Origin: Stenotrophomonas sp. 57
GTDB taxonomy: Bacteria > Pseudomonadota > Gammaproteobacteria > Xanthomonadales > Xanthomonadaceae
Assembly (NCBI RefSeq): GCF_030291075.1
Contig: NZ_CP127407.1
Location: 2,850,001-2,914,000, forward strand
Direction: 5' to 3'
DNA: 64,000 nt
Positions 1 to 8,952 of this stretch are shown piece by piece. Both the position numbers and the translations under genes were made by a program. A model generated the notes under the pieces. That model did not search any database, was not told where the DNA came from, and saw only the letters and a list, made by a program, of their open reading frames with translations. Position 1 is the stretch's first letter. Each line of letters begins with the position of its first letter.

Positions 1-148
1 CCTGGTCGTAGAGCGGAAGATCGCCGATCTGCACGTACTGGAAGCGGGCGCGGTCACCTGCGATCTTCTCCAGCGCATGGGCCAGCTTGCGGTTGCAGGA
101 ATCCTTGCGCAGGCTACCGACGAACACGGCGATGGTGGGGACGGACAT
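1..148 (-). CDS. NADPH-dependent FMN reductase family protein, N-terminal part (runs off left edge)
   Basis: Only the first 49 codons are inside the window. The protein starts MSVPTIAVFVGSLRKDSCNR, which is the flavodoxin-like first strand and phosphate-binding loop (GSxRxxSxN) of NADPH-dependent FMN/azo/chromate reductases, followed by helix 1 and the 'GDLPLYDQ' segment typical of the family. These are cytoplasmic flavin-binding quinone or azo reductases. It lies 66 bp after the asnB stop on the same strand and could be the last gene of that transcript. The family call rests on the N-terminus only; the substrate cannot be predicted. Confidence 0.8.
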   Translation of the reverse strand, partial: MSVPTIAVFVGSLRKDSCNRKLAHALEKIAGDRARFQYVQIGDLPLYDQ

Positions 149-214
149 CGGGTCATACTCCTCACGGTGCGGGAGGCCCAGCGTAGACGCCGGGCCCGTG
201 CCGTCCGGTGAAGA

Positions 215-2158
215 TCAGCCGCCGGTCACGCCGGCCCGCACCTGCCGCCAATGCGCCTGCCAGGCCTGGAACATCAGCACGTTCCACAGGTGGGTATGCC
301 ACTTGCGCTGGCCCCCCAGGAACTGCTGCCACAGCGGCTGCACCGCCGCCGCCGACAACACGCCTTCGCGCTCCAGGCGTGCCGGCTGCAGCAGGTCTTC
401 GGCCCACGGCCGCAGGTCGCCCTTCAGCCAGTCGCTGACCGGCGCACCGAAACCCCGCTTGGGCCGGTGCACCATCGACTGCGGCACGTAGCGGCCAAGA
501 ACGCGCTTGAGCAGCACCTTGCTGGTGGTTTCGCTGCGCTTGAAGCCCAGCGGCAGCGACCAGGCGAACTCGGCCACGCGCCAGTCCAGCAGCGGCGCGC
601 GTGCCTCCAGGCTGACCGCCATCGAGGTGCGGTCGACCTTGCACAGCAGGTCATCCGGCAGGTAGGTCACGTAATCGGCCAGCATCATTGCATCCGCCGG
701 CGTGCCGGCACCGTGCAACGGGTCGGCCAGGTCGTAGAAGCTGCCGGCCGCCTGCGCGCCCGGTACGGCCGCCGCCGGATCGCGCCAGCGCGAGATGCGG
801 TTGCGGTACACGTCGCCGATGCCACGCGCGCCCGACTCGGCCAGCAGCGCAGCCAGGCCACCGGTCCGCGAGGCCTCGCCCTGCTGCTGCGAGCGCGCCC
901 CCATCCAGCGTCGCAGCGGGCCGGGCACGCGGCCCAGCATCTGCCAGTTGCGCAGCGCGCGCACGTAGCGGGTATAGCCGAAGAACAGCTCGTCACCGCC
1001 ATCACCGGACAAGGCCACGGTCACACCCTGCCGCGCCAGGCGCGCAACCAGCGCGGTCGGCACCTGCGAGGCATCGGCGAAGGGTTCGTCGAACATCGCC
1101 GGCAGCTGCGGTACCACCGCCAGCGCGTCAGCGCCGCTGACATACAGCTCGGTGTGGTCGCAACCCAGATGCGTGGCCAGTTCCCTGGCCAGCGGCGCCT
1201 CGTCGTGGCCGGAACCGGTGAAGCCGATGCTGAAGCTGTGCACCGGCTGCCCACTCTGCGCCTGCATCAGCGCGGCCACCAGTGACGAATCGGTACCGCC
1301 GGACAGGAACACGCCCACCGGCACGTCGGCCACCATGCGCAGCGCCACCGCATCGCGCAGCAGCGTGTCCAGCTGTTCCTCGGCCTCCTCGATGCGGCCC
1401 TGGAACGGGGCCGCCAGCGCGGCCTGCATGCGCGCACGCGCATCCCAGAACGGGCGCTGCGCCTGCTCCGGACGGTGCGCGGCCGCACCCGCCGCTACGG
1501 CTTCGGCGTCCAGGCGCAGTACGCGGCCTGGCATCAGCTTGTAGCAGCGCTGGTGGATGCTGTGCGGTGCCGGGATGTAGTCCAGCCGCAGCAGCAGGGT
1601 CAGCGCGTCGCGGTCGATGTCGTTGTCGAAGGCCGGATGCTGCCACAGCGCCTTCAGTTCCGAGCCGAACACCAGCGTGTCACCGGCCCAGCCGTAGTAA
1701 AGCGGCTTCTTGCCGACGCGGTCGCGGGCCAGCCACAGGCACTGCTGCTGGCGGTCCCACAGGGCGATGGCGAACATGCCGTTGCAGCGCTGCAGGGTGT
1801 CTTCCATACCCCACTGCAGGATCGCTGCCAGCAGCACCTCGGTATCCGAATGGCCACGGAAGGCATGCCCCAGCGGCTCCAGTTCGGCACGCAGGGCAGC
1901 GAAGTTGTAGACCTCGCCGTTGTAGGCCATCACGTAACGGCCATCGGCCGAGGCCATCGGCTGGTGCCCCAGCGGCGACAGGTCGAGGATGCTCAGGCGG
2001 CGATGGGCCAGCGCGATGCCGGCCGCGGCGTCGACCCAGCAGCCACCATCATCCGGCCCGCGGTGGTGCAGCGCCTCGCCCATGGCCAGGACCTGCGCCT
2101 GCAGCACCTCGGCCGACGCCACCGGCGCCGGCAACAACATTCCCGCCAATCCACACAT
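215..2158 (-). CDS. asnB: asparagine synthase (glutamine-hydrolyzing)
   Basis: 647 residues, the usual length. It converts aspartate, glutamine and ATP to asparagine in the cytoplasm. The N-terminal Ntn amidotransferase domain starts with Cys2 (MCGLAG) and carries HRRLSILDL at 52-60, NGEVYN at 80-85 and the HSDTEV segment near 103-108. The C-terminal synthetase domain has the ATP-pyrophosphate loop SGGTDSS at 286-292 and the SGDGGDE motif further on. The start ATG follows the stop of the upstream E1 gene after 3 bp, so the two are almost certainly co-translated. Pairing with a 2-oxoacid dehydrogenase-like E1 is unusual for plain asparagine supply. AsnB-type enzymes also act as amidotransferases in pigment or polysaccharide pathways, so the true acceptor could differ. 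Confidence 0.93.
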   Translation of the reverse strand: MCGLAGMLLPAPVASAEVLQAQVLAMGEALHHRGPDDGGCWVDAAAGIALAHRRLSILDLSPLGHQPMASADGRYVMAYNGEVYNFAALRAELEPLGHAFRGHSDTEVLLAAILQWGMEDTLQRCNGMFAIALWDRQQQCLWLARDRVGKKPLYYGWAGDTLVFGSELKALWQHPAFDNDIDRDALTLLLRLDYIPAPHSIHQRCYKLMPGRVLRLDAEAVAAGAAAHRPEQAQRPFWDARARMQAALAAPFQGRIEEAEEQLDTLLRDAVALRMVADVPVGVFLSGGTDSSLVAALMQAQSGQPVHSFSIGFTGSGHDEAPLARELATHLGCDHTELYVSGADALAVVPQLPAMFDEPFADASQVPTALVARLARQGVTVALSGDGGDELFFGYTRYVRALRNWQMLGRVPGPLRRWMGARSQQQGEASRTGGLAALLAESGARGIGDVYRNRISRWRDPAAAVPGAQAAGSFYDLADPLHGAGTPADAMMLADYVTYLPDDLLCKVDRTSMAVSLEARAPLLDWRVAEFAWSLPLGFKRSETTSKVLLKRVLGRYVPQSMVHRPKRGFGAPVSDWLKGDLRPWAEDLLQPARLEREGVLSAAAVQPLWQQFLGGQRKWHTHLWNVLMFQAWQAHWRQVRAGVTGG

Positions 2159-2161
2159 GCA

Positions 2162-4441
2162 TCAGGGTTCCTGCGCCAGTTCAAGGGCGGCGCCAATCAC
2201 CGCATTGTCGCTTGGAAGCCCGAACATTGCTGCCCCCGCCAGCGGGGTATAGGTATCGGCACCGCAGACCCGGCGCAGCGGCAGGTGGCCGAAACCGGCC
2301 TCGACCAGTGCGGTGACCACGCCCTCGCCGACCCCGCCACTGTGTCGCCCCTCGTCCAGCACCAGCACCCGCCGTGCGCTGGCCGCCTGGCCGGCGATGA
2401 AGCCGGCGTCCAGCGGCACCAGCCAGCGCAGGTCGATCACCCGCACCTGCCAGCCCAGCTGCCGCTCGATGGCCCGCGCCGCACGCAGCGCCATCGGCAC
2501 GCCATTGCCGTAGGTGTAGACCACCAGGTCGCCAGCCTCCGGCGCGTACACACGGCCCTCGCCTGGCACCAGCGCCTGGCCCTGGGCCGGGTAGTCGAAC
2601 AGCCATTGGCCATCGCCGGGTTCGTGCAGGTCCTTGCTCATGTACAGCGCGATCGGCTCCAGGAACACGGCCACGCGCCCATCCACCCGCGCCAGCGCCG
2701 CGAGCGTGCGCAGCATCATCACGGCATCGTCGCCGCGCGATGGGCAGCCGACCACCAGCCCGGGGATATCGCGCAGCGCGGTGATCGAGTTGTCGTTGTG
2801 GAAATGGCCGCCGAAACCCTTCTGGTAGCCCAGCCCGGCCACCCGCACCAGCATCGGGTTGCGGTACTGGTCGTTGGAGAAGAACTGCAGCGAACAGGCC
2901 TCGCCACGCAGCTGGTCGATGGCGTTGTGCAGGTAGGCCAGGTACTGGATTTCCGGCATCGGCAGCATGCCCATGTTGGCCAGGCCCTGCGCCATGCCCA
3001 GGATCATGGTCTCGTCCAGCAGCGTGTTGAACACCCGGCGCGGCCCGAAGCGGCGCAGCAGATCCTTGGTGACGGTGTAGACACCCCCCTTCTGCGCAAC
3101 GTCCTCGCCGAACAACAGGCTCTGCGGATACTTGGCCAGCAGTTCCTGCAGGCCATGGTTGATCTGGATCGCGAGATGCCGCGGCGCCTGTCGTTCGGGC
3201 AATGCCTCGGCACTGCCATAGAGTGACTCGCGCGCTTCGGCAGCGACCTCGCGCTGCGCTTCGGCCTGCACCGCTGCGGGCGTGTATGGTGCGAGCGGCG
3301 CCATCACCTCCTGCAGCGACTGCAGCTTCGCACTGCCTTCGGCGTCGGCGGCGGCGGCCATGCAGCGCGCGCGCATCGTCTCGTACGCGACCTCGATGGC
3401 GGCTGCATCCATCCAGCCCGATTCCAGCGCGATCTGCGCCGAACGCAGCAGCGGGTCCTGGGCTTCGGCTGCACACAGCTCCGGCAGCGCGCGCCACTCC
3501 ACTTCGAAGTCGGTGCCGGCATGGCCCATCAGGCGCGTGGTGCGCAGATGCAGGAAGGTCGGCCGCCGAGTGCGTCGGCAGTGCTCCACCGCGGCCTGTA
3601 CCTGCGCGTGGCCGATGGCCAGGTCCAGTCCATCGGCAAAGAAGTAGTCCAGCCCCGGTTGCCGGCTGAAGCGCTCGGCAATCCAGCCATCAGGCGTCTT
3701 CACGGAAATGCCCAGGCCGTTGTCCTCGCAGACGAACAGGATCGGCGCCGGCAGTTTCTGGTAGGCCGACCACATCGCGGTATTGAACGCGGTCTGCGCA
3801 GTCGCATGGTTGGCCGAGGCATCACCGAAGGAACACAGCACGATGCTGTCGGCCGGAACCGGCAGCACCTGCCCCAATCGCTTGCCACTTTCGATGGCCA
3901 GCGCGGTGCCCAGCGCCTTGGGCAGGTGCGATGCAATCGTCGAGGTCTGAGGCAGCACCCACAACGGCTTGCTGCCCCACACCTTGTGGCGGCCACCACT
4001 GGCCGGATCCTCGGCACTGGCGGCGAACGAGAGCGCGGCATCGCGCAGCGGGTCGATGCCCGGCACCTGCCGCGAACGCTCGGCCATGAAGGCGCCGGAA
4101 CGATAGTGCAGGAAGGCCGGATCGGTATGACGGCAGGCCCGCGCCAGCAGCGCGTTGCCTTCATGGCCGGAGGAACCGATGGTGTAGAAGACCTTGTTCT
4201 GCAAGCGCAGTACGCGTGCCATCAGGTCCAGCTGGCGGCTGGCCAACTGCGAGTCGAACAGTTCGCCGAACGCCGCCGCGGTGAGCGTACTGCCCGGCAG
4301 GATCGGTGCATCCGCTGCGGGTCGCGGGCGTGGCGTACCGCGCCAACCGCGCACCGCCTCGAGGAAATTGACATCGCACACATCGGCGCGGTTGAGCACG
4401 CGCATGCGTGCGGGGATCGGATCGGGAACCTCAGCGAACAT
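2162..4441 (-). CDS. fused alpha/beta E1 of a 2-oxoacid (branched-chain type) dehydrogenase, TPP-dependent
   Basis: 759 residues. The N-terminal half (about 50-390) is an E1-alpha domain with the thiamine pyrophosphate motif GDA at 206-208 through EDN at 239-241. The C-terminal half (about 420-759) is an E1-beta/transketolase-like domain with LLFGEDVAQKGGVY and the C-terminal transketolase fold (VRVIDLRWLVPLD). Free-standing alpha and beta chains are each about 330-400 residues, so this is a genuine fusion. E1 enzymes decarboxylate a 2-oxoacid and pass the acyl group to a lipoyl E2. No E2 or E3 is encoded nearby; it may use the housekeeping branched-chain E2 or act differently. The canonical GDG of the TPP site is GDA here. 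It is followed after 3 bp by asnB. Confidence 0.82.
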   Translation of the reverse strand: MFAEVPDPIPARMRVLNRADVCDVNFLEAVRGWRGTPRPRPAADAPILPGSTLTAAAFGELFDSQLASRQLDLMARVLRLQNKVFYTIGSSGHEGNALLARACRHTDPAFLHYRSGAFMAERSRQVPGIDPLRDAALSFAASAEDPASGGRHKVWGSKPLWVLPQTSTIASHLPKALGTALAIESGKRLGQVLPVPADSIVLCSFGDASANHATAQTAFNTAMWSAYQKLPAPILFVCEDNGLGISVKTPDGWIAERFSRQPGLDYFFADGLDLAIGHAQVQAAVEHCRRTRRPTFLHLRTTRLMGHAGTDFEVEWRALPELCAAEAQDPLLRSAQIALESGWMDAAAIEVAYETMRARCMAAAADAEGSAKLQSLQEVMAPLAPYTPAAVQAEAQREVAAEARESLYGSAEALPERQAPRHLAIQINHGLQELLAKYPQSLLFGEDVAQKGGVYTVTKDLLRRFGPRRVFNTLLDETMILGMAQGLANMGMLPMPEIQYLAYLHNAIDQLRGEACSLQFFSNDQYRNPMLVRVAGLGYQKGFGGHFHNDNSITALRDIPGLVVGCPSRGDDAVMMLRTLAALARVDGRVAVFLEPIALYMSKDLHEPGDGQWLFDYPAQGQALVPGEGRVYAPEAGDLVVYTYGNGVPMALRAARAIERQLGWQVRVIDLRWLVPLDAGFIAGQAASARRVLVLDEGRHSGGVGEGVVTALVEAGFGHLPLRRVCGADTYTPLAGAAMFGLPSDNAVIGAALELAQEP

Positions 4442-4503
4442 CGAACACCCTCCGTGTCGTTGTTGCGTTCGGCCGGGCCTGCCCCGGCATTACCCTGTTC
4501 GGA

Positions 4504-5160
4504 TCACACGGCTTCGAAACGCGCGCGCACCTCGGTCGTCACTGCCGGCATCGGCAGGAAGCGCGGCTGCTCGCGCACGCGCTGCAGCCAGGCGCGAACT
4601 TCCGGGAACGGCTCCAGGCTGATGCCGCCCTCGCCCGCCACATCGGTATAGGCGAACAGCGCGATATCGGCGATGCCGTACTCGCCGCCAGTAAACCACT
4701 GTGCCTGGCGCAGGTGCTGCTCCATCACTGCCAGTGCCGTGGCGGCACGCTCGTGCAGGCGCGGCAGTTCGGCGCGGCGCGGCGAATCGAGCGCGGTCCA
4801 GCCGCGGATGAAGCGCGCCACTGCCACACAGGGTTCATGCGTGTACTGCTCGAAGAACATCCAGCTCAATGCCTGCGCCCGCTCCCAGCCATCGTTGGGC
4901 AGGTACGGCGTGCCTTCGGCCAACCAGAACAGGATCGCGTTGGATTCGGTCAGCACGCGGCCATCGTCGCGGACGATCAGCGGTACCTTGGCATTGGGAT
5001 TCAGTGCCAGGAACTCGGCGGTGTGGGTCTGGCCGTGGGCGCTGTCGACCTCCACCCAGCGGTAGCGGCTGCCAAGCTGTTCCAGCAGCAGTCTGACCTT
5101 GTGGCAATTGCCCGAAACCGACATGCCATGCACCGTCAGCGGGACGCGCGCTTCCACCAT
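4504..5160 (-). CDS. glutathione S-transferase family protein
   Basis: 218 residues. The N-terminal thioredoxin-like domain begins VPLTVHGMSVSGNCHKVRLL, with the glutathione-binding segment 'NAKVPLIVRDDGRVLTESNAI' near 50-70 (cis-Pro and ES motif), followed by an all-helical C-terminal domain. It is a cytoplasmic detoxification or thiol-transfer enzyme of unknown substrate. I chose ATG at 5160 because GGAGAAGG lies directly upstream; an in-frame ATG four codons earlier (5172) lacks a ribosome site. It lies 62 bp upstream of the E1 gene on the same strand. A SMAG repeat pair separates it from the GNAT gene. Confidence 0.85.
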   Translation of the reverse strand: MVEARVPLTVHGMSVSGNCHKVRLLLEQLGSRYRWVEVDSAHGQTHTAEFLALNPNAKVPLIVRDDGRVLTESNAILFWLAEGTPYLPNDGWERAQALSWMFFEQYTHEPCVAVARFIRGWTALDSPRRAELPRLHERAATALAVMEQHLRQAQWFTGGEYGIADIALFAYTDVAGEGGISLEPFPEVRAWLQRVREQPRFLPMPAVTTEVRARFEAV

Positions 5161-5255
5161 TGCCTTCTCCATCGAATCCGGCCGGCGGCCGGCTGGACGC
5201 AGTCTGGCAAGCGCGCCGGTGAATGCCAAGCGCGGGTGCAGCATGCGGACAATCT

Positions 5256-5318
5256 GTAGAGCCGAGCCCACGCTCGGCGGCTGTGCGCCAGATGCGGCCG
5301 AGCATGGGCTCGGCTCCG
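5256..5318. repeat. SMAG/REP element, inverted pair
   Basis: GTAG at 5256 is followed by the hairpin GCCGAGC-CCAC-GCTCGGC (5261-5278). A second, inverted unit GCCGAGC-ATGG-GCTCGGC (5297-5314) lies a few bases on. GTAG-headed stem-loops in head-to-head pairs are the known form of SMAG elements in Stenotrophomonas. The pair fills the gap between the GNAT gene end and the GST start and could act as an RNA 3'-end stabiliser for the GNAT transcript. Confidence 0.85.
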
Positions 5319-5324
5319 CAACCG

Positions 5325-5864
5325 TCAACGGCGCTGCCGCCACTGTTCGCGCGACTGGCCCCAGATCTGCATCGGCTTGTCGTTGTACGGCGGTGGCAAT
5401 TCACCCATGCGCAGCAGCGTACTGCCGAGCTTGCGCGCGACCGCCCGCGAGTTGTCGTTGTTCTCGGCGATGGTGTGGATGACCTCGTCCCACCCCAGCG
5501 CGTCGAACGCCCAGTCGATGGCGGCAACCGCCGCTTCCGGTGCATAGCCCCGGCCCCAGCTGGCATGACGGATGCCCCAGCCGACCTCGGTACCCGGCCA
5601 GTCCTGCGGTTGCCAGGGGCCCATCCGCCCGATCCAGTCTCCGCTGGACTTCTCGATCACGCTGAACATCGAGAAGCCGAACAGCTGCCAGGCGCCAGCC
5701 AGGCTGCAGAAACCACGCCATGCCACCGACGCCGGTTGCACGCCACCCAGGGTGCGCATCGTTTCCTCGTCGGCGCAGAACGCCAGGTAGGGTTCGTAGT
5801 CTTCGCGACGCAGCGGACGCAGGATCAGGCGCTCGGTTTCGAGGCGCAGGTCGAAGATGCTCAT
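5325..5864 (-). CDS. GNAT N-acetyltransferase (RimJ/RimL-like)
   Basis: 179 residues. It begins MSIFDLRLETERLILRPLRR, the typical first strand of RimJ/RimL-type GNAT proteins, and has 'VGWGIRHASWGRGYAPEAAVAA' near residue 100, the acetyl-CoA pyrophosphate-binding motif A (RxxxGxGxA-like). It should transfer an acetyl group from acetyl-CoA to a protein N-terminus or small molecule in the cytoplasm. ATG at 5864 has GGAG upstream (GACATGGAGTCGGC). The open frame extends further upstream, but that part has no family similarity and no ribosome site. Target unknown. Confidence 0.86.
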   Translation of the reverse strand: MSIFDLRLETERLILRPLRREDYEPYLAFCADEETMRTLGGVQPASVAWRGFCSLAGAWQLFGFSMFSVIEKSSGDWIGRMGPWQPQDWPGTEVGWGIRHASWGRGYAPEAAVAAIDWAFDALGWDEVIHTIAENNDNSRAVARKLGSTLLRMGELPPPYNDKPMQIWGQSREQWRQRR

Positions 5865-5942
5865 GCCGACTCCATGTCGAAGGGGCCACCATGATGGTGG
5901 ATTCCGCCTCCACACGGATGAATACCCGTACCCACAACGAAA

Positions 5943-5964
5943 CGGGCCGGCATGAGCCGGCCCG
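5943..5964 (-). terminator. stem-loop terminator of the glycine-zipper gene
   Basis: Hairpin CGGGCCGGC-ATGA-GCCGGCCCG, 25 bp beyond the stop of the gene that ends at 5989. It is followed on the minus strand by TTTCGTTG, a short U-rich tract. Confidence 0.7.
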
Positions 5965-5988
5965 CCAGGTACAGCAGGGTGTTCTGGA

Positions 5989-6831
5989 TTACTGGCGCGT
6001 GGCCGCAGTGGCGCCGGCAGCAGCGGTCTGCGTGACCAGCTGGCCATCGACCACCGGCAGGCGATCGCTGGCCGGCTTGTTGTCCATGCGCACGGTCTTC
6101 TCGGCGCCGTCGTAGCGATAGGTCACGTTGTAGCCCTTCACCACGTCATTGGTGCCCATGGCGATGCGGTTGCCGGGCTTGCTGGCCATGCGCATGGTGC
6201 CGGTGGTGCCGTCCTCGTTGCGGTAGGTCACGTTGTAGCCGGTAACACGGCTCGACTCGGACGTCGCCGTCTCGGTGTGGCACTGGCGCTCGGTACGGTT
6301 GACCACGCGGCCACCCACATGGCGCTTGTCGATCTGGTTGCCGATGAAGCCACCGGCCACCGCACCGGCCGCAGTCGCGGCCTTCCTGCCGTTGCCACCG
6401 CCGACCTGGTTGCCGAGCAGGCCGCCGACCACCGCGCCGACCACGGTGCCGCCGACGTTGCCGTCACGCTCCGGCAGCCGCTCCTGCACGGTCACGTCCT
6501 GGCAGACCTCGTGCGGGGTCTGGGTGGTGGAGGTCTCGCGCACGGCATCGGTGCCGATCACGGTGGCGTAGGCCTTCTGCTTCTCGGTAATCGGGTCGAC
6601 CTTCAGCACGTCGGCGTATTCCAGGCCGCGCGGCGCAGACGGTTCGAGCCTGTCACCCTGTGCGCCATCATCTGCGGCATTGCCTCCGACCAGGCGTGAT
6701 TCAGCATTGGGGGTTCCGGCGCTGATGGAGTCGGGCGACGTGTTGCCGCTCTTCATGAAGGCGGCGGTGGCGATGCCACCGACCAGCAGCGCGCCCGCTG
6801 CGACCAGGACAGTTGTAGTTGTGCTTTTCAT
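5989..6831 (-). CDS. glycine-zipper 2TM domain protein, membrane-anchored
   Basis: 280 residues. An N-terminal hydrophobic segment (MKSTTTTVLVAAGALLVGGI..) acts as signal anchor. A middle region (about 125-165) has repeated small-residue helices, GGTVVGAVVGGLLGNQVGG and AGAVAGGFIGNQID, the glycine-zipper 2TM fold of SlyB/RcnB-type envelope proteins. The C-terminal part has two near-repeats of a GYNVTYR-[N/Y]-[E/D]G segment. ATG at 6831 has a strong AAGGAGC site 6 nt upstream. It probably resides in the periplasm or envelope as a structural or stress protein; no enzymatic motif is visible. Confidence 0.8.
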   Translation of the reverse strand: MKSTTTTVLVAAGALLVGGIATAAFMKSGNTSPDSISAGTPNAESRLVGGNAADDGAQGDRLEPSAPRGLEYADVLKVDPITEKQKAYATVIGTDAVRETSTTQTPHEVCQDVTVQERLPERDGNVGGTVVGAVVGGLLGNQVGGGNGRKAATAAGAVAGGFIGNQIDKRHVGGRVVNRTERQCHTETATSESSRVTGYNVTYRNEDGTTGTMRMASKPGNRIAMGTNDVVKGYNVTYRYDGAEKTVRMDNKPASDRLPVVDGQLVTQTAAAGATAATRQ

Positions 6832-6994
6832 GACCTGCTCCTTGCGGACCATCCGCAACGTTCTTGGGCCAGATTGCAGCATGCACTGCCTGAACGGAAT
6901 CTCCACATTTCCTGCTCATTCCTGTAACCCATTCAGCATGGGGAAATGCTGGGCCCGTGGTAGCGTTTGCATATTCCCCAGGAGGATCCACGCC

Positions 6995-7213
6995 ATGGCC
7001 AACCCGATGCTGCTGCCGTTACTGCAATGGGCCCGCCGGCTGCGCTACCCCACCCTGTTCAAGCTCACCGCCGGCCTGTTCGTGCTGACGCTGTTCATCC
7101 CCGACCCGATCCCGTTCGTCGACGAACTGGTGCTGGGCTTCGGCACCCTGCTGCTGGCCAACTGGAAGAGCCGCAATAGCGTCCCAGCCCCGCCGCCGCT
7201 GGAACAGCGTTGA
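6995..7213 (+). CDS. small membrane protein, DUF6116-like
   Basis: 72 residues, starting MANPMLLPLLQWARRLRYPT. One or two hydrophobic helices cover about 24-36 (LTAGLFVLTLFIP) and 42-55 (FVDELVLGFGTLLLAN), linked by the acidic turn DPIPFVDE. It ends in a proline-rich tail. A perfect AGGAGG site lies at 6980-6985. The protein resembles the short DUF6116 proteins conserved in Xanthomonadaceae (assignment from memory, moderate confidence). Its stop overlaps the TTG start of tatD, so the two are translationally coupled. Function unknown. Confidence 0.75.
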   Translation: MANPMLLPLLQWARRLRYPTLFKLTAGLFVLTLFIPDPIPFVDELVLGFGTLLLANWKSRNSVPAPPPLEQR

Positions 7214-7983
7214 GCCCGCTGGTCGACAGCCACTGCCACCTGGATGCCAGTGAATTCGATGCCGACCGCACGGCGGTGATCGAACGGGCAGGCGCCGCGG
7301 GCGTGCGCGCGCAGGTGGTACCGGCCGTCACTGCCGCCAGCTGGCCGAAGCTGCGCGAGGTGTGCCGACCGGCACCGGGGCTGTACCCGGCCTACGGCCT
7401 GCATCCGATGTTCCTGGCCGCGCACCGGCCCGATCATCTGCCGCTGCTGCGCGAATGGATCGAGCGCGAACGACCGTGTGCGATCGGCGAATGCGGACTG
7501 GATTTTTTCGTGGAAGGTCTGGATGCAGAGGCGCAGCAGGCGTACTTCATCGCCCAGCTGGAGCTGGCCCGCGAGTTCGAGCTGCCGGTGATCGTGCATG
7601 CGCGACGCGCGGTGGACGCAGTGATCGCCGCGATCCGTCGCATCGGCGGCCTGCGCGGCGTGGTGCACAGCTTTTCCGGCAGCCCGGAGCAGGCCGCGCA
7701 ACTGCACCGGCTGGGCTTCCTGCTCGGCCTCGGTGGTCCACTGACCTACGAACGCGCGCAACGGCTGCAGCGGCTGGTGCGTGGGATGCCGCTGGAACAA
7801 CTGCTGCTGGAAACCGATGCACCGGATCAGCCCGATGCCGGCATCCGCGGCCAGCGCAACGAACCGGCCCGGCTGGCGGTCATCGCCCGCCACGTGGCCG
7901 CACTGCGTGGAATGGAGGTTGAATCCGTTGCACACGCCACGACGGAGAACGCGCGCCGATTGTTCGGCCTTCCGGCCATCTGA
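7210..7983 (+). CDS. tatD: TatD family metal-dependent hydrolase
   Basis: 257 residues, TIM-barrel amidohydrolase fold. Metal ligands are visible in DSHCHLD at 6-12, ECGLDFF near 95, IVHAR near 130, VHSFSG near 155 and LETDAP near 200. TatD/YcfH proteins are cytoplasmic 3'-5' exonucleases or related phosphodiesterases. The start is TTG at 7210, inside the stop of the preceding small membrane gene (CGTTGA). No ATG lies close enough to replace it, and the HxH motif needs this N-terminus. Confidence 0.9.
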   Translation: MSPLVDSHCHLDASEFDADRTAVIERAGAAGVRAQVVPAVTAASWPKLREVCRPAPGLYPAYGLHPMFLAAHRPDHLPLLREWIERERPCAIGECGLDFFVEGLDAEAQQAYFIAQLELAREFELPVIVHARRAVDAVIAAIRRIGGLRGVVHSFSGSPEQAAQLHRLGFLLGLGGPLTYERAQRLQRLVRGMPLEQLLLETDAPDQPDAGIRGQRNEPARLAVIARHVAALRGMEVESVAHATTENARRLFGLPAI

Positions 7984-8017
7984 GCGTCGTGGCGGCCGCT
8001 GGCCGGCACGACATCCG

Positions 8018-8041
8018 GTAGGTGCCGACCTCGGTCGGCAC
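8018..8041. repeat. single SMAG stem-loop
   Basis: GTAG at 8018 is followed by the hairpin GTGCCGACC-TC-GGTCGGCAC (8022-8041). It sits between the convergent tatD and tcdA genes. Confidence 0.8.
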
Positions 8042-8047
8042 GATCCA

Positions 8048-8872
8048 TCAAGCCTCGCTGGCCTCAACCACCCCGGCCTTCACCTTCTTCGGCTCCAGCA
8101 GCATTTCCAGCGCCTTGCCCACCGCAGCGAACGCGAACGCGCCGGTGATGTGGGTTGCCGCACCGAGGCCAGCGCCGCAGTCCAGTTTCAGTGCCGCATC
8201 CGCACCCAGGTTCGGACGGAGGCCGCAGACGCTGCCATCGGCCTGCGGATACTTCACGTTTTCCAGCGAGTACACCGCCGGTACGCCAAAATAGCGCTTG
8301 GCGTTCTTCGGGAAATTGAATTCGCTGCGCAGCTTCTTGCGGATCAGCGCCAGCATGGCGTCGTGCTCGGTGCGCGAGACATCGCGGATACGCACCAGGG
8401 TCGGATCGGTGCGACCACCGGCAGCCCCCACGGTCAGCAGCGGCAGCTTGCGGCGACGGCACCACGCGATCGTCTCGACCTTGACCCGGAAGCTGTCGCA
8501 GGCATCGATCACCAGGTCGAATCCACGGTCCAGCAGCTCGGCCATGTTGGACATGGTCAGGAACGCCTGCACGGCATCGACCCCGATGTCCGGGTTGATC
8601 GCGCGGCAGCGCTCGGCCATCGCCTCGGCCTTGTTGCGGCCGTAGTTGCCTTCCATCGCCGGCAGCTGGCGATTGGTGTTGGACACGCAGATGTCATCGG
8701 CATCGATCAGGGTCAGGTGGCCGACCGCCGAGCGCGCCAGTGCTTCCACCACCCACGAGCCAACCCCGCCCATGCCTACCACCGCCACGCGGCTGCCCTG
8801 CAGGCGCTCGAGCGCGCCTACGCCATACAGCCGTTCGATGCCGGCGAAGCGTTGTTTGACCTGTTCGTTCAT
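8048..8872 (-). CDS. tcdA: tRNA threonylcarbamoyladenosine dehydratase
   Basis: 274 residues, E1/ThiF-like adenylating fold. The nucleotide loop VAVVGMGGVGSWVVEALAR is at about 29-47, DADDICVSNTNRQ near 58-70 binds ATP/Mg, and the C-terminal region holds the VCGLRPNLGADAALKLDCG segment characteristic of TcdA (CsdL). It dehydrates t6A37 of tRNA to the cyclic form using ATP. CsdA and CsdE partners are not in the window. ATG at 8872 is preceded by a weak AGGCGG site. Confidence 0.93.
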   Translation of the reverse strand: MNEQVKQRFAGIERLYGVGALERLQGSRVAVVGMGGVGSWVVEALARSAVGHLTLIDADDICVSNTNRQLPAMEGNYGRNKAEAMAERCRAINPDIGVDAVQAFLTMSNMAELLDRGFDLVIDACDSFRVKVETIAWCRRRKLPLLTVGAAGGRTDPTLVRIRDVSRTEHDAMLALIRKKLRSEFNFPKNAKRYFGVPAVYSLENVKYPQADGSVCGLRPNLGADAALKLDCGAGLGAATHITGAFAFAAVGKALEMLLEPKKVKAGVVEASEA

Positions 8873-8952
8873 CCGCCTATTTTAACGTGCAGGCGCCAGC
8901 GCCTACAGCGCGCCGGCATCGAACCCACCGTTGCACGCCCGGAGAGCCCGCC

